Below are positions 26,087 through 34,855 of a stretch of DNA of 64,000 nt, piece by piece (positions within the stretch are counted from its first letter, which is position 1; the number at the start of each line of letters is the position of its first letter). The notes under the pieces are model-generated. The model did no database searches. It saw nothing but the letters and a program-made list of their open reading frames with translations, and was not told the origin of the DNA. This stretch comes from Paraburkholderia bannensis NBRC 103871. GTDB taxonomy: Bacteria > Pseudomonadota > Gammaproteobacteria > Burkholderiales > Burkholderiaceae. Location: NCBI RefSeq assembly GCF_000685015.1, contig NZ_BAYA01000023.1, positions 1 through 64,000 on the forward strand. The letters are read 5' to 3'. The position numbers were made by a program, and so were the translations under genes.

Positions 26087-28427
26087 CGCGCGTCTTCTGC
26101 GGATCGTAGAACACCGGCGCGCCCACGCGCGCGTCGATGCGCTTTTGCTGGCCGTCCAGCTTGCCGATCTGCACAAGCGTGCCGGGCTCCCGGTAACGCG
26201 CGTCCACGCGGCACAGCGCAATCGTGCGCCCGAGCAGCGGCGAGCGCGTCGCGCTCGTCACGACCCCCACCTGCGCGCGCCCGACATGCACGCAGTCGCC
26301 GTGATGCACCAGTTCGTTGCCGTCGATCTCCAGGCCCACCAGCGCATGGCGGGGATGCGCGTGGCGCTCCAGCAGCGCCTCGCGGCCGATGAAATCGTCG
26401 GCCTTGCTCTTGAGCGGCACCGTGAAGCCGATGCCCGCCTCGAACGGATCGGTCTCGTCGGAGAACTCGTGCCCCGCGAACACGAGCCCGGCCTCGATGC
26501 GCAGCATGTCGAGCGCGTCGAGCCCAAGCGGCGCAATGCCGTAGCGCTGCCCGGCCTGCCACACGCGATCCCAGACCGCGCCCGCATCGCGTGGGTGGCA
26601 CCACAGTTCGTAGCCCAGCTCTCCCGTGTAGCCGGTGCGCGTGACCATCAGCGGCGGCCCGTCATGCGCGCCAAGCCGCCCGGTCAGCAGCCGGAACCAG
26701 CCCAGCTCCGCTAGCGCGGGCTGGGTCGGCGGCGACCAGACGATCTCGCGCAGCAGGTCGCGGCTCGCCGGGCCCTGCACGGCGACGTTATGGATGTGCT
26801 CGCTGGCCGACTTGACCCACACTTTCATGCCGAGCGCGGCCGCCTGTTCGCGCAGCCAGATGCCCGCGTAGTCCTCGCCGCAGATCCAGCGGAATGCGTC
26901 GAGGCCCAGGCGCAGCAGCGTGCCGTCGTCGAGCATGCCGCCGTGCGGATAGCACATCGCCGAATACACCACCTGGCCCACGGCGAGCTTGCGCACGTCG
27001 CGCGTGAGGCAGTGCTGGAGCAGCGCTTCGGCGTCCGGGCCGAGCACTTCGAATTTGCGCAGCGCGCTCAGGTCGATCATCGCCACGCGTTCGCGGCATG
27101 CGTGGTATTCGTCGATGGCGCCGTGATTGTCGTAGGCGCTGGCGAGCCACCAGCCGCGGTATTCGGCAAAGCGCCGCGTGAGTGCCGAGGTGCGCGGATG
27201 GAAGCCGCTTTCGTGGGTCAGGATGGGATCGGCGTCCGGGGTGCTGCGCGTGGCCATGGACACGGAAATGCGCTCCTTGTCCGCGTAGGTGCGGATCTGG
27301 ATATCGGTGGGCTGCCAGCCGTTGGCCGGGTCGATGTCGTCGGGACAGGACGTGCTCACGCACACGAGGTCGGTGAGCGCGCGCAGCAGCACGTAGTCGC
27401 CAGGGCGCGACCACGGCTCGTCCACGGCGATCTGCTGCTGCGCGCCGATCGACGTGTTGAAGAAGAAGTTGATCGCGGGCCAGCCGGGCCTCGCCTGGAC
27501 GCCGTAGGGCGCGAGCGCCGCGCTCATGTTGTCGCTGCAATTGGCGTGACCGAAATAGCCCTGCGATTCGTAATAGCGCGCCGTGCAGGCGAGCGCGAAG
27601 GTGTCGTGGCGGCCCACAGTGTCGCGCACGACTTCGAGCATCGGCTGCATGTTGCGGTCGAAGAACTTCGCGTAGAGGCCGGGCAGCGGGTAGGCGTTGC
27701 CGTTGAGCGTGCGCGTGACGGTCGGGTCGAGGTCGAGCGTCACGCCGCGTTCCAGCGAGGCGCGCTCGAAGGCCACGAAATCGGAGCACTGGCGCCCGGC
27801 CACGTCGAGCAACTGGATATATTCGCCCGCGCGCACGGTGTAGGCGCGCGCGGTGCCGGGATGGATCGTGAAGTCCGCAAGCGGATCGGCGAGCGGATCG
27901 GGCAACGGCGGTGCGCTCACGAGCGCGGGATTGGCGCGTGCAATCGTCAGGCGCAGGTCGGTGGGAGCGTGCTGCGTGTCCACCGACCCGTCCCGTGCCG
28001 GTGCGGCCACGACGACCACGAGCGCCTGTTGCGCGACGAGGCGGCGCGTGTGCCCCGGCGGCGTGTCGTGCGCCCAGAGCTGCGCGGCGGCGTGGGGCGC
28101 GCAGGCGTCGCAGCCGCGCCGCGCGAGCGCCTGGCGGGTGCGTGCCGCGTCAGGCGTCGCGCTGCTCAGGAGATCGGCGATAAAGCGCGCGTGCGCCGAC
28201 GCCTGCAAGCCCAGCGCGCCAGGCAGGGGCGTGCCGTGCGCGGCGTCGAAGGCGGCGAGTTCGGCGGCCTGAAGGCCTTCGACATCGACGATATCGAGCG
28301 CGTCGCCCGCCTGCAGCGCGACGACGGTGCAGCCGCCGCCCGCGACGCGATATCGCTCGTGCGCGGGCGCGTGGGCGAACAGCGCGGGTTCATGGGGCCG
28401 TGTGACGACGGGGCGGCGGATCAGCAT
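26076..28427 (-). CDS. tdm: Trimethylamine N-oxide demethylase (Tdm)
   Basis: A 783-residue protein with the Tdm architecture: an N-terminal DUF1989 module and a C-terminal GcvT-like tetrahydrofolate domain (about 415-783: RTGYTGELGYELWCHP, then LGLDALDMLRIEAGL). Tdm converts TMAO to dimethylamine plus formaldehyde, which the GcvT domain passes to tetrahydrofolate. Cys214 (GRQCSDF), Cys297 (HANCSDN) and Cys361 (STSCPDD) are candidates for the family's metal ligands. Residues 25-60 look like a second, degenerate copy of the 194-225 strand-rich segment. It is the last gene of the operon, 25 bases after tmm, which supplies its substrate. Confidence 0.88.
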   Translation of the reverse strand: MLIRRPVVTRPHEPALFAHAPAHERYRVAGGGCTVVALQAGDALDIVDVEGLQAAELAAFDAAHGTPLPGALGLQASAHARFIADLLSSATPDAARTRQALARRGCDACAPHAAAQLWAHDTPPGHTRRLVAQQALVVVVAAPARDGSVDTQHAPTDLRLTIARANPALVSAPPLPDPLADPLADFTIHPGTARAYTVRAGEYIQLLDVAGRQCSDFVAFERASLERGVTLDLDPTVTRTLNGNAYPLPGLYAKFFDRNMQPMLEVVRDTVGRHDTFALACTARYYESQGYFGHANCSDNMSAALAPYGVQARPGWPAINFFFNTSIGAQQQIAVDEPWSRPGDYVLLRALTDLVCVSTSCPDDIDPANGWQPTDIQIRTYADKERISVSMATRSTPDADPILTHESGFHPRTSALTRRFAEYRGWWLASAYDNHGAIDEYHACRERVAMIDLSALRKFEVLGPDAEALLQHCLTRDVRKLAVGQVVYSAMCYPHGGMLDDGTLLRLGLDAFRWICGEDYAGIWLREQAAALGMKVWVKSASEHIHNVAVQGPASRDLLREIVWSPPTQPALAELGWFRLLTGRLGAHDGPPLMVTRTGYTGELGYELWCHPRDAGAVWDRVWQAGQRYGIAPLGLDALDMLRIEAGLVFAGHEFSDETDPFEAGIGFTVPLKSKADDFIGREALLERHAHPRHALVGLEIDGNELVHHGDCVHVGRAQVGVVTSATRSPLLGRTIALCRVDARYREPGTLVQIGKLDGQQKRIDARVGAPVFYDPQKTRVRA

Positions 28428-28452
28428 GCGGGTGGCCTCCGGTGCTTGCGGC

Positions 28453-29853
28453 TTAAGCGGGTTGTTTCGTGGTGGGCGTGGCGGACGTTGCGGGTGTAGT
28501 CCCGCACGCCGCAGGCTCGCCGAGATACGCCGCCATCGAATCGTCGAGCGCCTTGATCCACGGCGTGTGATGCGGCGGCGACTGCGTGCCGGTCATCAGC
28601 GAGCGATAGGACTTGTTGCGGTAGCCCATGATGTCCTCGTGCTTGTCGTGCTTCCACGCGAGGAAGGTGCGGTTCACGCCCGCGATATCGAAGCTCGGAT
28701 AGTCGGTCGCGTCCACCAGTTGCTCGATATAGCTGCCCTGGAACTCGAACATCTCCTGATTGGTCGCGAGCGTCTCTTCGCGCGCGCGCCATGCCAGGCT
28801 GTGCGCGGTCATGACGTCGCGCGAGGGCAGTGCGATGCGCCCGAGTATGACGTCGCGCGCGTACCATGCCTGGGCGTCGAACATGTTGAACGAGTACCAG
28901 AGATCCTGCATGCCCAGATAGATGAGGCGCGGATTGTCCTCCCAGAAAATGCCTTGATAAAGGCCCAGCGGCCAGAGACGGTTGTTCGTCTTCAGACGCA
29001 ATGCATCGGGCAGGAAGGGGAAATGATGCTTGTAGCCCGTGCACAGAATGATGGCGTCGATGTGCTTGACGCTGTCGTCAGCGAAATGCGCGACGTTGCC
29101 AGCCATGCGCTGGAGCAGCGGCTTTTCTTCCCAGGTGGCGGGCCAGTGGTAGCCCATCGGCGCGCTGCGGTAGCAGCTCGTGATGCTGCGCGCGCCATAT
29201 TTGTAGCATTGCGAACCAATATCTTCGGCTGAATAGCTGCTGCCGATCAGCAGGACATCCTTGTTCTTGAATTCAAGCGCGTCGCGAAAGTCGTGCGCGT
29301 GCAGGATGCGGCCGCCGAAGCTTTCGAAGCCCGCAAACGTGGGTGCATGCGGCGTCGAAAAATGCCCGCAGGCGTTCACGACGTAATCGAAGTCTTCCGT
29401 GCGCGCGACATCGTTGGCGAGATCGTGGCTCGTGAGCGAAAACTTGCCGCTCGCTTCGTCGTAGCGCACGTCGCGCACAACGGTGTTGAAGCGGATCGCG
29501 TCGCGCACACCAGCCTTTTCCACGCGGCCCTTGATGTAGTCCCACAGCACCTCGCGCGGCGGATACGAAGCGATCGGCTTGCCGAAGTGTTCCTCGAAGG
29601 TATAGTCGGCGAACTCCAGGCATTCCTTCGGCCCGTTCGACCAGAGATAGCGGTACATGCTGCCGTGCACGGGCTCGCCGTTTTCGTCGCTGCCGGTGCG
29701 CCAGGTGTAGTTCCACATGCCGCCCCAGTCGGCCTGTTTCTCGAAGCAGACCAGTTCGGGCGTCTGAACGCCCTGGTCGCGCGCCGATTGAAATGCGCGC
29801 AGTTGCGCCATGCCGGAGGGGCCGGCGCCAATGATGGCTACACGTTGCGTCAT
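28453..29853 (-). CDS. tmm: Trimethylamine monooxygenase (Tmm), flavin-containing
   Basis: A 466-residue class B flavin monooxygenase closely matching the bacterial Tmm pattern: FAD site IIGAGPSGMAQLRAF, WGGMWNYTWRTG, MYRYLWSNGPKECLEFADY, FMO fingerprint FGGRILHAHDF, NADPH site LIGSSYSAEDIGSQ, and MQDLWYSFNMFDAQAWYARD. Tmm oxidises trimethylamine to TMAO with NADPH and O2, and can also oxidise other methylated amines or sulfides. It starts six bases after folD and is followed by tdm. The C-terminus has a short Ala/Thr/Pro-rich tail of no obvious function. Confidence 0.93.
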   Translation of the reverse strand: MTQRVAIIGAGPSGMAQLRAFQSARDQGVQTPELVCFEKQADWGGMWNYTWRTGSDENGEPVHGSMYRYLWSNGPKECLEFADYTFEEHFGKPIASYPPREVLWDYIKGRVEKAGVRDAIRFNTVVRDVRYDEASGKFSLTSHDLANDVARTEDFDYVVNACGHFSTPHAPTFAGFESFGGRILHAHDFRDALEFKNKDVLLIGSSYSAEDIGSQCYKYGARSITSCYRSAPMGYHWPATWEEKPLLQRMAGNVAHFADDSVKHIDAIILCTGYKHHFPFLPDALRLKTNNRLWPLGLYQGIFWEDNPRLIYLGMQDLWYSFNMFDAQAWYARDVILGRIALPSRDVMTAHSLAWRAREETLATNQEMFEFQGSYIEQLVDATDYPSFDIAGVNRTFLAWKHDKHEDIMGYRNKSYRSLMTGTQSPPHHTPWIKALDDSMAAYLGEPAACGTTPATSATPTTKQPA

Positions 29854-29859
29854 GGTGGT

Positions 29860-30780
29860 TTACCTCGCGAGAGTGAGCGGTACGGGAAAAGAGGCGGGCA
29901 AAGAAGCGGGAAGCGAAGCGGCCAGATGGCGTGCGGCTTGCACGGTGTTGCGCATGAGGCAGGCGATCGTCATGGGGCCGACGCCGCCGGGCACCGGCGT
30001 GAGCGCGGCGGCCACCTGGGCGACGCCTGCGTGATCGACGTCGCCTGCGAGGCGCGTCTGGCCCGCGCCATCGGCGACGCGGTTGATGCCCACGTCGATG
30101 ACGACCGCGCCAGGCTTGATCCACGACGCGTCCACGCAGCCTGCGCGGCCCACGGCCACCACGACGATATCGGCGCTGCGGCATAGCTCGCGCGCGTTCG
30201 TGCTGCGCGAATGCAGCACGCTCACCGAGCAATGCGCGTTGAGCAGCAGCGCGGCCATCGGCTTGCCGACGATGTTCGAGCGTCCCACCACGACGGCGTG
30301 CCTGCCGGCCAGGTCGCCCAGCGTCTGCTGCAGCAGGAGCAAACAGCCTTGCGGCGTGCACGGTACGAGCGACGGCTCGCCCAGCGTCAGGCGTCCCACG
30401 TTCTCGCGATGGAAGCCGTCCACGTCCTTGTGCGGATCGATGGCCGCGAGCACCGCGGCGGCGTCGATCTGCGCGGGCAGCGGCAACTGCACGAGAATGC
30501 CGTGCACCTGCGGATCCGCGTTCAGGCGGGCGATGAGGGCGAGCAGCGCCGCTTCGCTGGTGTGCGCATCGAGTCGCTCCTCGATCGAGCGGATGCCGAC
30601 CTCGCGCGTGCGGCGCACCTTGTTGCGCACGTACACGTCGCTGGCGGGATCGTCGCCGACCAGCACGACGGCAAGGCACGGCTCGATGCCCGCTTCGCGC
30701 AGCGCCGCGACGTCGTGGGCCACCTCGTCGAGCAGCGCCTGCGCCGCCGCGCGTCCGTCGATCATGCGCGCCGCGCTCAT
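29860..30780 (-). CDS. folD: Bifunctional methylene-THF dehydrogenase/cyclohydrolase (FolD)
   Basis: A 306-residue FolD with VYVRNKVRRTREVGI (catalytic Lys), GILVQLPLP, HKDVDGFH, VVVGRSNIVGKP and TPVPGGVGPMT. It oxidises 5,10-methylene-THF to methenyl-THF and hydrolyses it to 10-formyl-THF. Here it should process formaldehyde released by Tdm and the dimethylamine enzyme. ATG 30780 overlaps the purU stop (ATGA). It is probably a pathway-dedicated second copy of the housekeeping enzyme. The C-terminal tail (ASLPASLPASFPVPL) is a low-complexity extension. Confidence 0.93.
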   Translation of the reverse strand: MSAARMIDGRAAAQALLDEVAHDVAALREAGIEPCLAVVLVGDDPASDVYVRNKVRRTREVGIRSIEERLDAHTSEAALLALIARLNADPQVHGILVQLPLPAQIDAAAVLAAIDPHKDVDGFHRENVGRLTLGEPSLVPCTPQGCLLLLQQTLGDLAGRHAVVVGRSNIVGKPMAALLLNAHCSVSVLHSRSTNARELCRSADIVVVAVGRAGCVDASWIKPGAVVIDVGINRVADGAGQTRLAGDVDHAGVAQVAAALTPVPGGVGPMTIACLMRNTVQAARHLAASLPASLPASFPVPLTLAR

Positions 30781-31634
30781 CGGAACACCACCGTGCGGTT
30801 CTGGTTCAGGAACACGCGATACTCGGTGTGATAGCGCACGGCGCGCGCGAGGGCGACGGTCTCGGTATCGCGGCCGATGGCGACGAGGTCGTCGGGGCGC
30901 AACGCGTGATCGACGCGCTGCACTTCCTGCTCGATGATCGGCCCTTCGTCGAGATCGGAGGTCACGTAATGCGCCGTTGCGCCAATCAGCTTCACGCCGC
31001 GCTCGAACGCCTGGTGATAGGGCTTGGCGCCCTTGAAACCCGGCAGGAACGAGTGGTGAATGTTGATCGCGCGACCCGCTAGCTGCTGGCAAAGATCGTT
31101 CGAGAGGATCTGCATATAGCGCGCGAGCACCACGAGATCCGTGCCGGTTTCGTCGACGAGACGCAGCAGTTCGGCCTCCTGCTGCGCCTTGGTGTCGGCG
31201 GTGACGGGCAGGTAGATGAAGCGAATGCCCTCGCGTTCGGCCATCGGGCGCAGGTCGAGATGGTTCGACACGATCGCCGTGATGCGCATGCGTAGCTCGC
31301 CCTTGTGATAGCGGTAGAGCAGGTCGGTCAGGCAATGGTCGAACTTGCTCACCATCAGCAGGACTTTCATGGGCTCGCCCGCGCTCGCGAGCTTCCATTG
31401 CATGTGGTAGTCCTTGGCGACGCTGGCGAAGTCGCGGCGCAGCTTGTCGATGTCGCCGCGCGCGGCGTCGTTGAATCGAAAAACCGCGCGCATGAAGAAG
31501 GTGCCGCTGGCTTCGTCGTCGAATTGCGCAAGCTCGCTGATATAGCAGCCCGACGTGGCGAGATACGACGTCACGGCAGAAACGATGCCGGATGTGGCCG
31601 GGCAACTAATGGCCAGGATGAATTGCTGGGTCAC
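30777..31634 (-). CDS. purU: Formyltetrahydrofolate deformylase (PurU)
   Basis: A 285-residue enzyme: an N-terminal ACT domain (ISCPATSGIVSAVTSYLA) and a formyltransferase-fold domain with VLLMVSKFDHCLTDLLYR, NHLDLRPMAEREGI, INIHHSFLPGFKGAKPYHQA and ATAHYVTSDLDEGPII, which carry the catalytic Asn, His and Asp. It hydrolyses 10-formyl-THF to formate and THF, recycling the cofactor consumed by Tdm and the GcvT-like protein. It sits between the GcvT-like gene and folD in the methylated-amine operon. Confidence 0.93.
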   Translation of the reverse strand: MTQQFILAISCPATSGIVSAVTSYLATSGCYISELAQFDDEASGTFFMRAVFRFNDAARGDIDKLRRDFASVAKDYHMQWKLASAGEPMKVLLMVSKFDHCLTDLLYRYHKGELRMRITAIVSNHLDLRPMAEREGIRFIYLPVTADTKAQQEAELLRLVDETGTDLVVLARYMQILSNDLCQQLAGRAINIHHSFLPGFKGAKPYHQAFERGVKLIGATAHYVTSDLDEGPIIEQEVQRVDHALRPDDLVAIGRDTETVALARAVRYHTEYRVFLNQNRTVVFR

Positions 31635-31710
31635 GATAGGGACTCCGTATTAATGTGGCTAGGGCCGTCGCCGGATTTGCCGGTGGACAGGCCGGGCGTT
31701 GCCTGGTTCG

Positions 31711-32841
31711 TCAGCCGACGGCGAGGCGCTTGCTCTTGTCGGGATCGTCGAAGGGCAGCAGCGCGGCGCGCGCGGTGGTCTCCATGCTGCCGCGCACCTC
31801 CAGCGCGAAGCCGGGTTGCGCGGCCTGCACGTCCAGGCGCGCGATCGCCAGCGAGCGCTGCGTGAGGCGCGAGTACATCCCGCAGGTCACGACGCCCACC
31901 TGGCGGCCCGCATGCCAGAGCGTGTCGCCGGCCTGTGCCGCCTTGCCCGCATCGAACTCGACGCCGTAGATCCTGAAGCGCTCCTTGCCTGCAAGACGCG
32001 CATGCTCGCCCGCGCCGCAGAACGCGGTCTTGCCTGGCGAGACGGTGAAATCGAGGCCCAGTTCCCAGAGCGTGTCGCCGGCTTTCTCGTCGGCGAAGGG
32101 GTACATCTCCGAGTTGTCGTAAGGGAAGAACAGCAGGTAGCTTTCGACGCGCAGCCAGTCGAGCGCCGTGAACGCGCAAGGGACGATGCCGAGCGGCGCG
32201 CCTTTGGCGAGAATCGCGTCCCAGATCAGCGGCGCATCGGCGGCCTTGCAGAAGATCTCGTAGCCGCGCTCGCCGGTGTAGCCCGTGCGCGAAATCATCA
32301 CGGGACGGCCGAACAGGCGCGTCTGCATATGGTGGAAATAGGGCAGCTCGCGGATCCCGGGCACGTGCTCGGCGAGAAAATCCACGGCGGCGGGGCCTTG
32401 CAGCGACAGGTCGTGAAGATCGTCGTCGAACAGCACGGCCACCTGCTTGCCCTGCGCCGAGGCCACCAGCCGCTCATAACCGCTGCCCGCGCCGTGCACG
32501 ACCATGAAGGCGTTCGGCCCCGTGCGATAGACGATGCAATCGTCGATGAACTTGCCGTCCTCGTTGAGCATCGTCGCGTACACGGACTTGCCCGGATAGA
32601 GCTTGCCGATGTCGCGCGTGGTGGCCCAGTCGAGCAGGCTTTGCGCATGCGGGCCAACGTAGTGAACCTTCTTCAGGCCCGACACGTCCATGAGTCCCGC
32701 CTTCGTGCGAATGGCCTCGTGGTGATCGGCGAGGTCGCTTGCATAAGTCCAGGCGGTGCCCATGCCGTTCCAGTCTTCGAGCTTCGAACCGAGTGCGCGA
32801 TGACGCTCGCCGAGCGCGGAAATACGCCATGAATCAGCCAT
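31711..32841 (-). CDS. GcvT-like tetrahydrofolate-dependent methyl/methylene transferase
   Basis: A 376-residue stand-alone GcvT-fold protein (LMDVSGLKKVHYVGPHAQ, SRTGYTGERGYEIFCKA, FTALDWLRVESYLLF, and a C-terminal barrel domain). It is distinct from glycine-cleavage GcvT in sequence and has no gcvH or gcvP neighbours. Next to the dimethylamine N-demethylase genes it probably transfers the formaldehyde-level carbon from dimethylamine oxidation to THF, as the fused domain of Tdm does for TMAO. The exact acceptor reaction is inferred from context. Confidence 0.85.
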   Translation of the reverse strand: MADSWRISALGERHRALGSKLEDWNGMGTAWTYASDLADHHEAIRTKAGLMDVSGLKKVHYVGPHAQSLLDWATTRDIGKLYPGKSVYATMLNEDGKFIDDCIVYRTGPNAFMVVHGAGSGYERLVASAQGKQVAVLFDDDLHDLSLQGPAAVDFLAEHVPGIRELPYFHHMQTRLFGRPVMISRTGYTGERGYEIFCKAADAPLIWDAILAKGAPLGIVPCAFTALDWLRVESYLLFFPYDNSEMYPFADEKAGDTLWELGLDFTVSPGKTAFCGAGEHARLAGKERFRIYGVEFDAGKAAQAGDTLWHAGRQVGVVTCGMYSRLTQRSLAIARLDVQAAQPGFALEVRGSMETTARAALLPFDDPDKSKRLAVG

Positions 32842-32889
32842 GATTGTTGCTCCAGTAAGGATGTTTTGGGATGCGAATCAGTTTGGTCG

Positions 32890-33900
32890 TTACCGGTCGA
32901 AACGGCTCAGCCATTCGACGAGCGTCGCGCGATAACGCGTCATGCCCTTGTAGTCGGCAACCGGTTCGGGGAGGTCGCGCAGCACGCGATGCAGGCGCTG
33001 CGCCCAGGCGGGATTCGTGCAGAGATCCGCGATGCTGCACAGGTAGGTGCGGATGCTGAACATCAGCGCGTTGCTGCGCGGCAGGCGCGCCATCAGTTGC
33101 AGTTCCACGCGCAGGTGCATGAGGTCGCCCGCGTTCTGCGCCGTGACGGTGCCGCGGTCGCTGCCCCATTGGTGATACGTCTCGGGCGAGGTGTCCAGCC
33201 GCGGGTTGACCGTGAGCGTCCAGTTCAGCCGCCGCACCGGCGCGCCCGCCTGGATGGCGAGCAAATACTTGAGCGCGCGATCGAACACGCCCATCTGGTG
33301 CGCGAGCGGAACCGGCGCGTGCCATTGCTTGAAACTCATGCCCGCGTCGAACGCCAGCGACCAGTCGGCGGGGCCCGTGATGACGCCTGCGTCCATGTAC
33401 AGGTCGCCGTCGCGCTGGTCGAGCAGCGCAAAGTCGCCTTGCGTCTGCCGCACGATGTATTCGAGCGGCGCATAAGGCAGCGTGCTGTCGTTGCCGAATT
33501 CGAAGCTTTGCTCGATACCCAGTGCCCGATTGATCCATCGCCAGTGCGTGCCGTCGCGTTCGAGCGCGAACCAGTCCGGGTAATCGGCGGCGAGGTTCTC
33601 CATGATGAGTTCGAGCGCGTCCCAGGCCGCCGTTTGCATGTGCGGCATCTGGATCGAGCGGCGCGGATCGCTTTCGAGCACGAGTGCGCGCTCGGCGATT
33701 TCGGAGCGGTAGTGTTCGTCGATATCGAACCAGTGCTCGAACACGGAGCCCGGTTCGCGCGGCGTGGCGGGTTCGATGTTCACCGAATACTGATAGCGGT
33801 CTTCGGCAAACGGGAACGGGAAGCGCGCGATGGCCTTCGCACTGTTGTCGAAGCTGAAATCGCCGCGATAGGTTTGGGCCGGCTTGATCAGGACGCTCAT
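32890..33900 (-). CDS. Haem-dependent oxidative N-demethylase (DUF3445), dimethylamine monooxygenase subunit
   Basis: A 336-residue protein of the DUF3445/HODM family: FDIDEHYRSEIAERALVLE, YPDWFALE, LDTSPETYHQWGSDR and NALMFSIRTYLCSI are visible. The family binds haem through a PAS-like fold and oxidatively demethylates secondary amines. With the reductase and DmmA genes upstream it should form dimethylamine monooxygenase, giving monomethylamine and formaldehyde. ATG 33900 lies ten bases after the reductase stop. Confidence 0.85.
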   Translation of the reverse strand: MSVLIKPAQTYRGDFSFDNSAKAIARFPFPFAEDRYQYSVNIEPATPREPGSVFEHWFDIDEHYRSEIAERALVLESDPRRSIQMPHMQTAAWDALELIMENLAADYPDWFALERDGTHWRWINRALGIEQSFEFGNDSTLPYAPLEYIVRQTQGDFALLDQRDGDLYMDAGVITGPADWSLAFDAGMSFKQWHAPVPLAHQMGVFDRALKYLLAIQAGAPVRRLNWTLTVNPRLDTSPETYHQWGSDRGTVTAQNAGDLMHLRVELQLMARLPRSNALMFSIRTYLCSIADLCTNPAWAQRLHRVLRDLPEPVADYKGMTRYRATLVEWLSRFDR

Positions 33901-33910
33901 GGGAACGGGC

Positions 33911-34855
33911 TCACAGGTCGAGGTGGAGAGTGTCGCTACAGGCGCGCGAGACGCAGGGCATGAGATGCGTCGCGCGTTCGCCCGCGTCGAGGAAGTGATC
34001 GCGGTGCTCGACGTCGCCTTGCAGATGGCGGGTCGCGCACTGGCCGCAGACACCGCCGCGGCACAGGTTGGGCACCGTCACGCCCGAGGCTTCGAGCGCT
34101 TCGAGCAGGCTGCGATCGGCGGCCACTTCGATGCGCTGGCCGCTGCGCGCGAGCACGGCGGTGAAGGGCGTGCCGGGCGTGGGCGCGGCGAAGGCTTCGG
34201 CATGCACGCGGCGCGCATGCCAGCCGAGCGCGCGGGCGCCTGCGTGCACCGCATCGATCAGCGATTGCGGGCCGCATACATAGACATGCGCGCCCAGCGG
34301 CTGCATGGCGAGCACGCGCTTCACGTCGAGCCGTTGGGCCGCGCCAGTGGTGCTGTCATAGGCGTGAAAGCGCTGGCCGAGGCGCGCGCGCAACTCGGGG
34401 GCATAGGCATCGGACAGGCCGCCGCGCAGCGCGTAGTGCAACTCGAAATCGGCCTGACGCCGCTCCAGTTCCGCGACGTGCGCGATGAACGGCGTGATGC
34501 CGATGCCGCCCGCAATCAGCACATGCCGCTGCGCCGTGGCATGCAGCGCGAACAGATTCGCGGGGCGCGTGACGCGCAGCGTCATGCCGGGCGCGATGTC
34601 GGTGTGCACGTACGCGGAGCCGCCGCGCGAGACGTCGGCCTTGCGCACGGCGATACGCCATGCGTGCGCATCGGCAGGATCGCTGGCGAGCGAGTAGGCA
34701 TTGCGCATTTCGCGCGAGGCCCCTTGCATGACGAGCTGGATGTGGCTGCCCGACGAAAACGGTGGCAACGGGCCCGATACGGCGCGCAGTGTGAGTTCGC
34801 GCACGACTGGCGTGAGCAGGCGCGCGGCGCTGACCTGAACTTCCAGCGTGCTCAT
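33911..34855 (-). CDS. VanB-type flavin/2Fe-2S oxidoreductase, dimethylamine monooxygenase reductase
   Basis: A 314-residue electron-transfer protein: an N-terminal flavin-binding barrel (REMRNAYSLAS), an NAD(P)H domain (IAGGIGITPFIAH, VYVCGPQSLIDAV) and a C-terminal plant-type ferredoxin with CRGGVCGQCATRH and a later MPC supplying the four Cys ligands. It probably passes electrons from NAD(P)H to the DUF3445 haem protein. ATG 34855 overlaps the dmmA stop (ATGA), indicating coupling. Confidence 0.88.
   Translation of the reverse strand: MSTLEVQVSAARLLTPVVRELTLRAVSGPLPPFSSGSHIQLVMQGASREMRNAYSLASDPADAHAWRIAVRKADVSRGGSAYVHTDIAPGMTLRVTRPANLFALHATAQRHVLIAGGIGITPFIAHVAELERRQADFELHYALRGGLSDAYAPELRARLGQRFHAYDSTTGAAQRLDVKRVLAMQPLGAHVYVCGPQSLIDAVHAGARALGWHARRVHAEAFAAPTPGTPFTAVLARSGQRIEVAADRSLLEALEASGVTVPNLCRGGVCGQCATRHLQGDVEHRDHFLDAGERATHLMPCVSRACSDTLHLDL

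Noticed and set aside
26790..28499. 569-codon open frame on the plus strand
   Set aside because: Antisense to tdm; composition (Arg, His, Ala, Val) is that of a third-position GC shadow.
30781..31605. Long N-terminal extension of the folD frame
   Set aside because: It runs antiparallel to nothing but overlaps purU in another frame and lacks FolD sequence; FolD begins at 30780.
31699..32832. 377-codon open frame on the plus strand
   Set aside because: Lies exactly opposite the GcvT-like gene; shadow frame.
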